Source: Armatimonadota bacterium
GTDB taxonomy: Bacteria; Armatimonadota; UBA10988
Direction: 5' to 3'
DNA: 37,409 nucleotides
Assembly: GCA_016235455.1 (NCBI GenBank)
Contig: JACRKZ010000040.1
Span: forward strand, 1 to 37,409
Numbering within the stretch: position 1 is the first letter of the stretch; the number at the start of each line of letters is the position of its first letter. This document shows, one piece after another, positions 16,437 to 28,447 of this stretch. Both the position numbers and the translations under genes were made by a program. The notes under the pieces are model-generated. The model worked only from the letters and a program-made list of their open reading frames with translations, was not told the DNA's origin and did no database searches.

Positions 16437-17042
16437 TTACGCCGCCGGCAAGTCCACCGGCACCGAGATGCCCCAGCCCACCTGCACCCGCACCTGCCGC
16501 ACCTCCGACGGCGCGACGAACTTGACGCGCAGACGCTGCTCACCAGTCAGCAGGCCATGAGCCAGGGGCATGAACTGCCCGTCCTCGAGCACCTGCATGC
16601 GCACCACGGCCACAGTGTCCGACACGGGCAAGGTGCAAGCGCGGCACGACCGTCGCCCACGCGGCTGGGGAGGCTGCACGGTGGCCGGCGCAGGCAGGAA
16701 CCGCAGCTCCGACGGCGCCCATTGCGTCGGCCGTTCGCCCAGTTGCCTGGGCGTCACCGTGAGCTCGATCCAGAAGACCGCGCCGTCGCCGGGCTCGACG
16801 TCGGTGCAACGCTCGACGCCGTGGACAAGCAGCCCGGTGCCCAGGCAGAAGCCCATCTGCTCGCTCATGCTGGCCACAGACGCCACGCCAAACGCCACCG
16901 GCGCCACCTGCCCGATGGTCCAGGCGGCCAGCGCCACCAGCAGCAACGCGCCCCACCACGGCAGGTGCGCGATGGCGACCGCCAGCACGATCAGCAGCAC
17001 CAACAACAGGCCGGCGCCGACACAGTAGATGAGGGCCTTCAT
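16437..17042 (-). CDS. Membrane protein of unknown function, tandem paralogue 2 of 3
   Basis: This 201-residue protein has the same layout as its neighbour: two hydrophobic segments at about 5-25 and 28-48 around A-H-L-P-W-W-G-A-L-L-L, then a soluble domain. That domain contains E-L-T-V-T-P-R, a Cys-bearing insert (S-C-R-A-C near 132-136) and P-L-A-H-G-L-L-T-G-E-Q-R-L-R-V. The two-Cys insert is absent from its relatives. The ATG at 17042 has a strong AGGGGAG ribosome site. It is clearly homologous to the gene at 15783-16412 over its whole length, so a recent tandem duplication is likely. Confidence 0.7.
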   Translation of the reverse strand: MKALIYCVGAGLLLVLLIVLAVAIAHLPWWGALLLVALAAWTIGQVAPVAFGVASVASMSEQMGFCLGTGLLVHGVERCTDVEPGDGAVFWIELTVTPRQLGERPTQWAPSELRFLPAPATVQPPQPRGRRSCRACTLPVSDTVAVVRMQVLEDGQFMPLAHGLLTGEQRLRVKFVAPSEVRQVRVQVGWGISVPVDLPAA

Positions 17043-17095
17043 GGGCTCAGCTCCCCTTGGTCCAATCGCGCGCCGGCGCCGCGGAGTTCGGCCGT

Positions 17096-17719
17096 TCAGC
17101 CAGCGTCGACCATCCCTGGGAAGCGCACCTCGCCCAGGAACTCCAGGTAGTAGCGCAGCTTGGCCAGCGTGGCCTCGGGCTTGATGGCGGCCAGGAGCCT
17201 GACGCGCTGCGGGCCTTCATACTTGCCCTCCTCGTCCGGCCCGAAGGCGCCGTTCGACCAGACCAGCACCTCATGCACTTGGCCCACGTCCTCAGGCCCT
17301 TCGTCGTCGCGCATCGAGGGTGGCTTGGCATCGGGATGCGCCAGCGACAGGTCGCCCGGCTCCCAGTGCGTGAACCTGGCGCCTTGGGCCAGATGGGGCG
17401 TGATGGTCAGATCCAGCCAGTACCAGGCCAGGGGCTCGGCCGGCGTGACCGGTTCGTCATCGTCCTCGGGTTCGTCGACGCCGGTCGGTGCCACCGTCGC
17501 TTCGACCGCGTTCACCAGCAGGTCGGCTCCGCGCAGCGCGGCGCTCTTCATGCGGATGGGCGCGAGAATGAGGCGCGCGAAAAGCAGCGCGCCGACCGGC
17601 TTGGCCAGCAGGACGAGTGTTGCGATAAGCAGCAGACTGCCCCACCACGGCAGGTAGACGATGGCCGCGGCCAGGGCCAACAGCACCAGCAGCACCACTC
17701 CGACCAGGACTCGACACAT
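17096..17719 (-). CDS. Membrane protein of unknown function, tandem paralogue 1 of 3 (divergent)
   Basis: This 207-residue protein has two hydrophobic segments (about 4-22 and 26-52) around V-Y-L-P-W-W-G-S-L-L-L, matching the two genes that follow. Its soluble part is more divergent: an acidic stretch (E-P-E-D-D-D-E) near 83-89 and no G-E-Q-R-L-R-V motif, but a similar late segment P-Q-R-V-R-L-L-A-A. The ATG at 17719 is chosen because the hydrophobic segment starts at once and GGAGAG lies 6 bases upstream. It is the first of the three tandem genes, with a 53-bp gap to the second. Function unknown. Confidence 0.65.
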   Translation of the reverse strand: MCRVLVGVVLLVLLALAAAIVYLPWWGSLLLIATLVLLAKPVGALLFARLILAPIRMKSAALRGADLLVNAVEATVAPTGVDEPEDDDEPVTPAEPLAWYWLDLTITPHLAQGARFTHWEPGDLSLAHPDAKPPSMRDDEGPEDVGQVHEVLVWSNGAFGPDEEGKYEGPQRVRLLAAIKPEATLAKLRYYLEFLGEVRFPGMVDAG

Positions 17720-17811
17720 GTCTGCTCTCCACATGTGGGTTGTGGCACGCGCCACGTGGCAAGTCAAGTGGTGTGGGCCGCCGCGCGGGCCGGGTGGCAC
17801 GGCCCAAACGA

Positions 17812-17846
17812 CGAAGCCGGCCGCCCACGGGGAGCGACCGGCTTCG
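17812..17846 (-). terminator. Hairpin downstream of the DHODH-like gene
   Basis: A 9-bp perfect stem (17812-17820 with 17838-17846, 17-nt loop) lies 22 bases past the stop at 17869. On the minus strand it is followed by TCGTTTGGG, a weak T-rich tail. It is a probable terminator for the PFOR-DHODH unit. Confidence 0.5.
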
Positions 17847-17868
17847 ACAGGTTAGCGACAGAGGACGA

Positions 17869-18864
17869 CTAGTGTCGCCAGCTCCGCAGCACGTGGGCGT
17901 AGTTGGCGCGCTCGTAGGCATCGCCATCGGGGCAGCGCAGGAGGCTCATGCTGCCCTGCATCTGCGCCAGCGACTCGTACTCGTGCGCTTCCAGCCACTC
18001 ACTCACGCCGCTGATGATGCTCTTGAGCGTGTCGGGACCGTTCTGCAGCAGGGCCGAGACCATCTGCACCGCGTGGGCGCCGCACATGATCGCCTTGACG
18101 GCGTCGAGCACGGTGTGCACGCCACCGGTCACGGCCAGGCTGGCCTTGACGCGGCCGCTGAGCACGGCCAGCCAGCGCAGGCGGAGCAGCAGTTCGCTGC
18201 TGTCGCTGAGCCGCAGGCTGCGCACCACTTCCAGCTCCTCGACATCGATGTCGGGCTGGTAGAAGCGGTTGAACAGCACGAGGCCGTCGACGCCGGCCTC
18301 GTCCAGGTCCTTGGCCGTGTTGGCCACGCTGGTGTAGAACGGCGAGAGCTTGACCGCCACGGGGATCTTCACGCCGGCCTTGACCGCCGCCAGCATCTCC
18401 ATGGTTTCGTTGCGGATGCTCAGGCCGGTGACGTCGAGGTCGGTGGCCAGGTAGTAGACGTTGAGCTCCAGCGCGTCGGCGCCGGCGTTCTCCATCAGCT
18501 TGGCATAGTCGAGCCAACCGCCCTTGGACTTGCCGTTGAGCGAGGCGATGACCGGCACGTTGACCGCGGCCTTGACCTTGGCGATGTGCTCCAGGTACTC
18601 CTCGGGCCCGAGGCGGAACAGTTCCATGCCGCTGGGGAAGAAGCTCAGCGACTCGGCGTTGGTGTTGGTGTGACCCTCGACGGCCGCCAGAGTGGCCAAC
18701 TGCTCGGCCACGATCTGCTCCTCGAACAGCGAGTGCAGCACGATCGCGCTGGCGCCCGCGTCCTCCAGCTTGCGCACCGTGTCCAGCTCCTCGGACATCA
18801 TCGAGGCGCCGGGCATGAACGGGTGGGCCAGCTCACATCCCAGGTATGTGGTCTTGAGATCCAT
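17869..18864 (-). CDS. Dihydroorotate dehydrogenase-like flavoprotein
   Basis: This 331-residue TIM barrel resembles class 1 dihydroorotate dehydrogenases. It opens with M-D-L-K-T-T-Y-L-G and contains L-E-L-N-V-Y-Y near 143-149, P-V-A-V-K-L-S-P at 167-174 and L-A-V-T-G-G-V-H near 253-260, the positions of FMN and substrate contacts in that fold. The true pyrD motif with N-x-S-C-P is replaced by L-N-V-Y, so orotate synthesis is doubtful. This subgroup is commonly encoded beside PFOR (nifJ), as here: it starts 48 bases after the PFOR stop. A flavin-dependent role linked to ferredoxin or pyruvate metabolism is plausible but unproven. The ATG at 18864 has AAGGGAG upstream. Confidence 0.82.
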   Translation of the reverse strand: MDLKTTYLGCELAHPFMPGASMMSEELDTVRKLEDAGASAIVLHSLFEEQIVAEQLATLAAVEGHTNTNAESLSFFPSGMELFRLGPEEYLEHIAKVKAAVNVPVIASLNGKSKGGWLDYAKLMENAGADALELNVYYLATDLDVTGLSIRNETMEMLAAVKAGVKIPVAVKLSPFYTSVANTAKDLDEAGVDGLVLFNRFYQPDIDVEELEVVRSLRLSDSSELLLRLRWLAVLSGRVKASLAVTGGVHTVLDAVKAIMCGAHAVQMVSALLQNGPDTLKSIISGVSEWLEAHEYESLAQMQGSMSLLRCPDGDAYERANYAHVLRSWRH

Positions 18865-18883
18865 CGTTTCAGACTCCCTTCGC

Positions 18884-18905
18884 GAGGGCGCCTTGCGGCG
18901 CCCTC
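18884..18905. other. Intercistronic hairpin between PFOR and DHODH-like genes
   Basis: A perfect 9-bp GC stem with a TTGC loop (18884-18892/18897-18905) lies between the PFOR stop and the ribosome site of the next gene. There is no T-run. It could stabilise the upstream mRNA or cause partial termination. Confidence 0.4.
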
Positions 18906-18912
18906 ACGCGGC

Positions 18913-22500
<3,588 letters not shown>

Positions 22501-22802
22501 CTGTGCAGCTCCTTCGCTCTTTGGCCGCCGCCCGCAATGGACGACGACCTGACAACCACGCTCTGAATGTGCGCCAAGCTCGGGCCACCCACGGTGCCCG
22601 ATGCCCCCCCGGACCCTAATGAGACTGCAAGCGCTTGACCATGGCTCAGACCGCCTCGACAGTCGGATTCGCGGAGTCCGATGTCGGGCTTTTCGTGCGC
22701 TCGGTGGACTCCGCCGGGTGCGCGGCGCGCCCCGGCCGGCAGATCTCGTGGCGCCGCGAAGGTGGGCAGGTCAGAGGGCCCGCACCGCGCATCGATGCGC
22801 CC
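22501..22802. other. Intergenic region upstream of nifJ
   Basis: This 302-bp gap lies between nifJ and the next minus-strand gene. It should hold the nifJ promoter, but I see no convincing -35/-10 pair. A perfect 14-bp palindrome (GCGCATCGATGCGC, 22787-22800) sits just past the stop of the gene ending at 22803, flanked by GAGGGC/GCCCTC pairing (22774-22779/22799-22804). It may act as a weak terminator. No coding sequence is supported. Confidence 0.4.
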
Positions 22803-23471
22803 TCAACCCGCCTCGGCCCGCCCGTACAACGCGCACCGGCCGCGCCGCCCGGTCATCACCGTCACCCCCGACTTGGCCAGCCCGTAGGCGATTTTGCGTG
22901 CCAGATCAACGTTCACCCCCAGCGTCTCGCGCAGGTCGGGCACAGTGAACGGGTCGGGCAGTTCCGCCGGCAGCAGCGCCAGCAGGTCGGCCGGCTCGCC
23001 CACCACCCGCCGGTCGAGCACCTCCAGTAGTTGCCGGTCGAGCATCTTCACGCCGACTCGGTTCCGCCAGCGGTGCGGCCGGCCCTGCGCGTCGCGCAGC
23101 TCGCGCTGACGGCACAGCAGCACCTCCAGTCGCACGTTCTCGCGGGCCAGCAGCGGCGCTATCGAGGGCAGCTCGAGGAAGACGTTCAGCGCGCTGCCGC
23201 GCTTGGGCGAACGGCGCTCGGAGAGCACCTCGCCGGTCTCGGTGTCGACCTTGACCAGCAGCTTCTCGGCCGCCACGGGATGCACGATGACCACCGGCCA
23301 GCGCTGTGACAGCACATCCACCTTGTCGCGCAGGGCGCGGAAGCGGCCGGTCTGGATCTCATAGATCACGCCGTCGCGAACCACATCGACGCGAAATCCG
23401 TCTACGATGATCTCGGTCTGTCCGTCGTCGCCGGCATACAGGTCTTGGAGTGTGCGATGCAGATTCGTCAT
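22803..23471 (-). CDS. Conserved protein of unknown function with PD-(D/E)XK-like N-domain and winged-helix-like C-terminus
   Basis: This 222-residue soluble protein has an N-terminal core (D29 in F-R-V-D-V, E38 and Q40 in Y-E-I-Q-T) arranged as in PD-(D/E)XK-type nuclease folds with an E-x-Q variant. The segment R-R-S-P-K-R-G at 87-93 and a C-terminal helix-turn-helix-like region (about 172-205, F-T-V-P-D-L then D-L-A-R-K-I-A-Y-G-L) match my memory of a widespread uncharacterised family (listed as DUF8091). The ATG at 23471 is chosen because the family begins right there (M-T-N-L-H-R-T-L). No good ribosome site precedes it. Its 5' end overlaps the divergent gene by 15 bp. A DNA- or RNA-related role is inferred only. 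Confidence 0.65.
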   Translation of the reverse strand: MTNLHRTLQDLYAGDDGQTEIIVDGFRVDVVRDGVIYEIQTGRFRALRDKVDVLSQRWPVVIVHPVAAEKLLVKVDTETGEVLSERRSPKRGSALNVFLELPSIAPLLARENVRLEVLLCRQRELRDAQGRPHRWRNRVGVKMLDRQLLEVLDRRVVGEPADLLALLPAELPDPFTVPDLRETLGVNVDLARKIAYGLAKSGVTVMTGRRGRCALYGRAEAG

Positions 23472-24680
23472 GAGCGCCCGCGTCCCAGGGTTGGAGTGGC
23501 CGCATGGCTCGCGGGTTGCGCGTTGCTGCCGGCACTTGTGCTGGCCGCCGAGCCGGTCACGGTCCAACTCATGCCGTTCGCCGACCAGCGCGGCTCGGCA
23601 CTGCCTCGGCTGCTGGACCTGGCCGATGTGGCCTACGACGCGCGTTGGTGCCGCTCGCCGCAGCCGCCGATGGTCTTCCAGGTCAGCTATGACCCAGCGC
23701 CCGCCGACGCGCGGTTCCGGGCCACGGTCACCGCGCACGGGCTCCGGCCCAACGCCTGCTACCAACTCAAGCTGATGGGTCGGCCTGGCACGCCGAGCGG
23801 CCGGGGCTTGTGGCCCGACGGCGAGCCGAAGATCAACGATTGGCTCGGCCGACACGGCCGCTGGTGGGACTTCGCCCGCGAGCGCACCGTCGACAACTTC
23901 GCCAACGATGTCGAGACGCGCCACCTGACGCCGGCCCAGCGCGGCTGGGTGGCGGGCTATATCTTCTTCGCCGGCCTGGTCACCGACGAGTACGGCGCGG
24001 TAGGCCCGATGCCGGTCGTCGCCGACCACTCCTGGCACATCACCGGCCGCACCGGCCAGGAGAGCCAACTCAACCGCGAACCGGGCACCGACCGCCAGGT
24101 CAGCCTGCGCCGCCGGCCCCCAGCCTATTCGCCCATGGCCAGCAGCGGCAGCGCCACGCTGTGGATGGAGGCCGAGCGCGACGATCCGCCCGAACTGCCG
24201 CTGCTGCCGCCCGGCCGACATGATCTCGTGCTGCTGGTCACCGAGGAGACCTTCCACGCCGAGACCGCCGCCGGTGGCGGATGGCGCTCGGTGCTCGTCA
24301 GCGACTGGCCGACGACGACCTCGCCGCACAGCGGGCGGCCCTGGGTGACCCAGCGTGGCGCGCCGATCCAGGTGACCGTGGCGCCGCGCGCCGCCGATCC
24401 GCCGACCGTCTGGCTGCGCCTGCCGCGGCCGGGCGACGCGGTCTACGGCGAGACACTGGTGCAGGTGTCTGCCGAAGCCTGGGACAACGCCGCCGTGACC
24501 GTCGAGTGCGCGGTCGACGGCGGGGCGTGGGAGCCGCTGGACCTCAACGAGGAGACGGGCTACTTCGAGGCCATGCCCTCGCTGCCCGGTGATCAGGCGC
24601 ACCGCATCGCCGTCCGCGCGCGCGACGCCGAAGGGCGCCAGACGGTGTTGCCCGACCGCGTCTTCGCGCAGCCCAGGTGA
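23457..24680 (+). CDS. Secreted protein of unknown function with C-terminal Ig-like domain
   Basis: This 407-residue protein has an N-terminal signal peptide (a positively charged start, then A-A-W-L-A-G-C-A-L-L-P-A-L-V-L-A-A). A beta-rich N-domain (about 65-120) contains F-R-A-T-V-T-A-H-G-L-R-P-N-A-C-Y-Q-L-K-L-M-G. A middle region is rich in Trp and Gly. The C-terminal part (about 320-400) reads like a bacterial Ig-like domain (P-R-P-G-D-A-V, V-E-C-A-V-D-G-G-A-W-E-P-L). The ATG at 23457 has TGGAG 6 bases upstream. A GTG at 23496 would avoid the overlap with the divergent gene but would lose the charged signal-peptide start. Stop codons of this gene and rlmI are 3 bases apart. Function unknown. 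Confidence 0.68.
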   Translation: MQIRHERPRPRVGVAAWLAGCALLPALVLAAEPVTVQLMPFADQRGSALPRLLDLADVAYDARWCRSPQPPMVFQVSYDPAPADARFRATVTAHGLRPNACYQLKLMGRPGTPSGRGLWPDGEPKINDWLGRHGRWWDFARERTVDNFANDVETRHLTPAQRGWVAGYIFFAGLVTDEYGAVGPMPVVADHSWHITGRTGQESQLNREPGTDRQVSLRRRPPAYSPMASSGSATLWMEAERDDPPELPLLPPGRHDLVLLVTEETFHAETAAGGGWRSVLVSDWPTTTSPHSGRPWVTQRGAPIQVTVAPRAADPPTVWLRLPRPGDAVYGETLVQVSAEAWDNAAVTVECAVDGGAWEPLDLNEETGYFEAMPSLPGDQAHRIAVRARDAEGRQTVLPDRVFAQPR

Positions 24681-24683
24681 GGG

Positions 24684-25907
24684 TCACACGACCCGTGCGA
24701 TGAGCCCCTTGAGATACGAACCTTCGGGGAACGACAACAGCGTGGGATGGTCGGTGGGGTGGCCCAACTCGGCCTCGAGCAACAGATCGCGGCCGGCATC
24801 CTTGGCGGCTTCGGCCACGGCGCGGTAGAACAGCGGCCGCTCCATGGCGCCGGAGCAGGAGAATGTAGCCAGCACGCCGCCAGGCCGCAGGAGCTTGATG
24901 GCCGACAGGTTGAGTTCCTTGTAGCCGCGAGCAGCCTTCTCCAGGTGTTGCTTGGAGCTGGCGAACTTGGGCGGATCGAGCACCACCACATCGAACGTGC
25001 GGCCCTCGTCGCGCATGGCGCGTAGCGCCCCGAAGGCGTTTTCGCAGAGGTACTCATGCTCGCCCGCCACGCCGTTGCGCTCGACGTTCTCGCGGCACAG
25101 CTCCAGCGCCGGCGCCGAGCTGTCGAGATGCACCACGCTCTTGGCCCCGGCCGCGCCGGCGTAGACGCCGAACCCGCCGGTGTAGCTGAACCCGTTGAGC
25201 ACGTCCGCGCCAGCGCAGTAGGCGGCCAGAGCACGGCGATTCTGGCGCTGGTCCAGATAGAAGCCCGTCTTGTGACCGGCGCGAATGTCCACGCCGAAGG
25301 TCAGCCCGTCCTGTCGAATGAGCAGATGCTCGGGCGGCTCGTCGCCGTAGAGCGTGCCGATGCTGGGCTCCAGGCCCTCGTGCTGGCGGCGATCGTCGCC
25401 ATCGCTGCGCTCGAAGAGCCCGCGTGGCTGGCACACGGCGACCAGTGCGCGCGCGATAGTATCGCGCCACAACGAAGCGCCGGCGGACAACGTCTGAAAC
25501 ACCACGTAGTCGCCGTAGCGGTCGACGATGAGCCCCGGCAGCAGGTCGTTCTCGGAGAAGACGAGCCGGTAGGCGTCGGTGTCGCTGTCGGCCAGCGCCG
25601 CGCGCCGGCCCACGGCATCGGCGATACGCTGCGCCCACAGCGTCTCGGTGACCAGCTCGTTCTCGTCGTAGGTCATCATGCGAACGGCGATGCGGCTCTC
25701 ACAGTTGTAGCTGCCGCGGCCCGCGAACCGGCCCTTGCCGTCGACCAACTCCACTGTCACGCCCAGGGGCAGGTTCTTGGGTGGACGCACGAGCGCCTGT
25801 TCAAACACCCACGGGTGGCGTCGGCTCAGCGAGTCGCCGCGCTCGCGCACCACGGTCAGCTTGGGCGGCGGGTCGAAACAGGCCAGTAGGGCATTCGGCT
25901 GTTGCAT
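24684..25907 (-). CDS. rlmI: 23S rRNA m5C methyltransferase, RlmI family
   Basis: This 407-residue SAM-dependent methyltransferase matches RlmI, which in E. coli methylates C1962 of 23S rRNA. It has an N-terminal PUA-type RNA-binding domain (residues about 15-90, with H-P-W-V-F at 31-35). A linker follows with D-L-L-P-G-L-I-V-D-R-Y-G. The Rossmann methyltransferase core shows V-L-N-G-F-S-Y-T-G-G-F (about 232), D-P-P-K-F-A (about 310) and F-S-C-S-G (about 348, the catalytic-Cys region). The length agrees with the family (about 390-400). The start at 25907 is the first Met before the conserved region. It is last in the guaA-hpt-rho cluster, 25 bases after the thioredoxin-fold gene. Confidence 0.92.
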   Translation of the reverse strand: MQQPNALLACFDPPPKLTVVRERGDSLSRRHPWVFEQALVRPPKNLPLGVTVELVDGKGRFAGRGSYNCESRIAVRMMTYDENELVTETLWAQRIADAVGRRAALADSDTDAYRLVFSENDLLPGLIVDRYGDYVVFQTLSAGASLWRDTIARALVAVCQPRGLFERSDGDDRRQHEGLEPSIGTLYGDEPPEHLLIRQDGLTFGVDIRAGHKTGFYLDQRQNRRALAAYCAGADVLNGFSYTGGFGVYAGAAGAKSVVHLDSSAPALELCRENVERNGVAGEHEYLCENAFGALRAMRDEGRTFDVVVLDPPKFASSKQHLEKAARGYKELNLSAIKLLRPGGVLATFSCSGAMERPLFYRAVAEAAKDAGRDLLLEAELGHPTDHPTLLSFPEGSYLKGLIARVV

Positions 25908-25932
25908 CGCGTTGCTTTCCCGTGGCACGGGC

Positions 25933-27054
25933 TCACTCACCGATGCCCGACGAGCCCTGCCCACTGGTGGCGGGCGCCTTGGCGCCGTCCTTGTCGGGTG
26001 CGTGGGCTGGCGGCGGCGCCGGAGCACCAGCCGCGGGTGCCGGAGCACCGGCCGCGGGTGGCGGAGTGGGAGCAGTGGGAGCCGACACAGGCGGTAGGGC
26101 GCCGGGCACGTCGGCCGCGGTGCGCCAACGACCGGTAGGATCGATGCGCTGCAGCGCGGCGGCCGCATAGGCATGGCCGGGCACCAGGCGCACGAGTTCG
26201 CGGTAGGTGACCGCCGCTTCGGGGTAGCTGCGCGTGGCTTCCAGGGCGTAGGCCAGCCAGAGCAGCGCCAGGGCGTCGTTGGGCCGGCGCGAGACGATCA
26301 GTCGCGCCTCCTCCAGCACGGCTTGCGAATAGCCGCGCTGTAGCAACTGCAGGCCCTTGCCGATGCGCTCGCGGGCTTCGGCCTCGCTCATGGTGGGCAC
26401 CGCGGGCTTGACGACGGCCGCTGGGGCGGTGCCCGTCGCGGGCGCGGTGCCGGGCGCCGCGGCGGCACCGGGCGCCGCCGGCTTGCCCGAGCCCTCGCCG
26501 GTGCCGGCCGCGCCTTCCGCGTCCTTGGGGTTGATCAGATCGTTGACGGCCTGCCCGATCTGCGGGCCCAGGTCGGTGCTGGTGGCGGTCTGGTCAACGC
26601 GCTTGACGACCACACCGTCGCGGTTGATGACCATGGCCATGGCCAGGCTCGACATGCCGAACTGTCGCGAGAGCTGGCTGCCCAGGTCATGGCCCACGGG
26701 CATGGTCAGGCTGTTGTCCTGGACGAACTTGGCGACGGTTTCGCGCACCGTGGCGCTGTTGACCAGGACGAGGACGCCGACTTTCTGCTCTTTCCAGGCT
26801 TTGTACTGGGCCTGCAGGTAGCCGACCAGGCGCAGGCCGTCGCGCGAGCGATGGTCCACAAAGGCCACCACGCCACCCGTGCCGGAGACCAGCTTGCGTA
26901 GCGAGACGGACGAGCCATTGACCGGCGCCACGGTGAACGCCGGCGCCGGCAACCCCTCCTGCCCGCTGGTGGCCACCATCTGTGCCATCGCCGCCGGGCT
27001 CAGTGTTCCGAGCAGCAGCGCCAGCCAGCCGACCCAACGTCGTCGCGCACCCAT
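25933..27054 (-). CDS. Secreted thioredoxin-fold protein lacking cysteines, fused to TPR-like and Pro/Ala-rich regions
   Basis: This 373-residue protein has a signal peptide (1-24, ending A-M-A). Residues 34-175 have the layout of AhpC/TSA or TlpA-like redoxins: P-A-P-A-F-T-V near 36-42, then G-G-V-V-A-F-V-D. However, the usual redox-active Cys position (around 68-71) reads H-R-S-R, and no cysteine occurs anywhere in the chain. A Pro/Ala/Gly linker (about 180-220) leads to TPR-like helices (about 225-305). A low-complexity tail follows with repeated A-G-A-P-A-P units near 335-348. The ATG at 27054 has AGGAG 8 bases away. It lies between rho and rlmI, 52 bases after rho. A scaffold or binding role in the periplasm is more likely than redox catalysis. 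Confidence 0.72.
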   Translation of the reverse strand: MGARRRWVGWLALLLGTLSPAAMAQMVATSGQEGLPAPAFTVAPVNGSSVSLRKLVSGTGGVVAFVDHRSRDGLRLVGYLQAQYKAWKEQKVGVLVLVNSATVRETVAKFVQDNSLTMPVGHDLGSQLSRQFGMSSLAMAMVINRDGVVVKRVDQTATSTDLGPQIGQAVNDLINPKDAEGAAGTGEGSGKPAAPGAAAAPGTAPATGTAPAAVVKPAVPTMSEAEARERIGKGLQLLQRGYSQAVLEEARLIVSRRPNDALALLWLAYALEATRSYPEAAVTYRELVRLVPGHAYAAAALQRIDPTGRWRTAADVPGALPPVSAPTAPTPPPAAGAPAPAAGAPAPPPAHAPDKDGAKAPATSGQGSSGIGE

Positions 27055-27106
27055 GACAAGACTCCTGTCCCCTGGACTCGTCGTGCGGCTGGCCCGATCG
27101 TGGGGA

Positions 27107-28396
27107 TCACGCGCCGCCGCGTCGGAACTCCTTTTCGACAAGCCCGATGAACTCCTTGTTCGATTCTGTACCGCGAATGCGGTCAGTCAAGAGTTGCGTG
27201 GCCTCTTCCACATCCAGGGCGCCAAGGATGCGCCGCAGGAAGTAGCTGCACTTGAGCTCGTCGCGGTCCAGCAGCAGCTCGTGGTGGCGCGTGCTCGACC
27301 GGGCGATGTTGACCGCCGGGAACAGGCCACGCTCGGCGAGCGTGCGGTCCAGGGTGAGTTCCATGTTGCCCGTGGCCTTGAACTCCTCGAAGATGTAGTC
27401 GTCCATGCGGCTGCCGGTGTCGACCAGGATCGTCGCGATGATGGTCAGGCTGCCCGCGTCCTCGATCTTGCGCGCCGCACCGAAGAAGTGCTTGGGCTCA
27501 TAGAGGGCGGCCGGGTCGAAACCACCGGTCTGCGTGCGGCCGCTGGGCGGCACGGTGAGGTTGGAGGCACGGGCATAGCGGGTCAGGCTGTCGAGCAGCA
27601 GCACCACGTCCTGGCCATGCTCGACCAGGCGGCGGGCGCGCTCGAGGGCCAGATTGGCCAGGCGCATGTGGTTTTCGGGCTTCTGGTCGAAGGTGGAGGC
27701 GATGACCTCACCGTCCACGGAGCGCTCGATGTCCGTCACCTCTTCCGGGCGCTCATCGATGAGCAGCACCATCAGATGGGCTTCGGGGTAGTTGACCATG
27801 ATGCTCTGGGCCATGTCCTTGAGCAGCGTGGTCTTGCCGGCCTTGGGCGGGGCGACGATCATGCCGCGCTGGCCCTTGCCAATCGGGCAGACCAGGTCGA
27901 CGATGCGCATGCCGGTGTCGCTGGCCTTGGACTCCAGCACCCAGCGCGGCTGCGGGTAGACCGGGGTCAGGTCCTGGAACTTGGGCCGGTTGCGGCAGGT
28001 CTCCGGGTTGTGCATGTTCAGCGCTTCGATATGCAGCAGGCTGAAGTAGCGCTCGTTGTCCTTGGGCGGACGCACCTGGCCGGCAATGAGGTCGCCCGTG
28101 CGCAGACCGAACCGCTTGATCTGCGACTGACTGACATACACGTCGTCCGGGCCCTGGGTGTAGCCGGTGAGCCGCATGAAGCCGTACCCGTCGGGCAGCA
28201 CCTCGAGGATGCCGTTGCGGAAGATCAGCCCCTTGCTCTCGGTCTGCGCCTGCAGGATGCTGAATACCAACTGGGCCTTGCGCATCGAGGAATGCTTGGG
28301 GATCTCCAGCTCGTTGGCCAGTTCGTGCAGTTCAGCGTTGGTCAACGTTTCCAGCGCCGCCAGATCGGGGTTCTTCTTGCTCTCGGTAGTTGCCAC
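27107..28396 (-). CDS. rho: Transcription termination factor Rho
   Basis: This 429-residue hexameric RNA helicase ends untranslated transcripts. It has a normal layout. A helical N-terminal domain (1-50) is followed by an OB-fold RNA-binding domain (about 58-125, with L-P-D-G-Y-G-F-M-R and [13 protein letters not shown]). The RecA-like ATPase follows with Walker [10 protein letters not shown] (about 182-190) and D-E-R-P-E-E-V-T-D. There is no large insertion. The start is a GTG with AGAGG 7 bases upstream. It is in a cluster with guaA and hpt, 51 bases after hpt. An 18-bp GC palindrome in that gap might limit read-through into rho. Confidence 0.97.
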   Translation of the reverse strand: MATTESKKNPDLAALETLTNAELHELANELEIPKHSSMRKAQLVFSILQAQTESKGLIFRNGILEVLPDGYGFMRLTGYTQGPDDVYVSQSQIKRFGLRTGDLIAGQVRPPKDNERYFSLLHIEALNMHNPETCRNRPKFQDLTPVYPQPRWVLESKASDTGMRIVDLVCPIGKGQRGMIVAPPKAGKTTLLKDMAQSIMVNYPEAHLMVLLIDERPEEVTDIERSVDGEVIASTFDQKPENHMRLANLALERARRLVEHGQDVVLLLDSLTRYARASNLTVPPSGRTQTGGFDPAALYEPKHFFGAARKIEDAGSLTIIATILVDTGSRMDDYIFEEFKATGNMELTLDRTLAERGLFPAVNIARSSTRHHELLLDRDELKCSYFLRRILGALDVEEATQLLTDRIRGTESNKEFIGLVEKEFRRGGA

Positions 28397-28418
28397 GGAT
28401 CGCCTCTCCCAGACCCAC

Positions 28419-28436
28419 GCCGGCCGCGCGGCCGGC
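28419..28436. other. Palindrome in the hpt-rho gap
   Basis: A perfect 18-bp GC-only palindrome lies in the 51-bp gap between hpt and rho. No T-run follows on the minus strand. It may be a weak attenuator or an mRNA processing/stability element. Confidence 0.35.
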
Positions 28437-28447
28437 CCTTGGGCCGT

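Noticed and set aside
17869..18864. Assignment as pyrD
   Set aside because: The active-site Cys segment of class 1 dihydroorotate dehydrogenase is not present, and the gene sits beside PFOR.
22635..23030. 131-codon plus-strand frame in the nifJ upstream gap
   Set aside because: It runs into the antisense of the gene at 22803-23471. It has no ribosome site and no family features.
25056..25889. 277-codon plus-strand frame opposite rlmI
   Set aside because: It is antisense to rlmI, which has complete methyltransferase motifs. It has His/Gln/Val-rich shadow composition.
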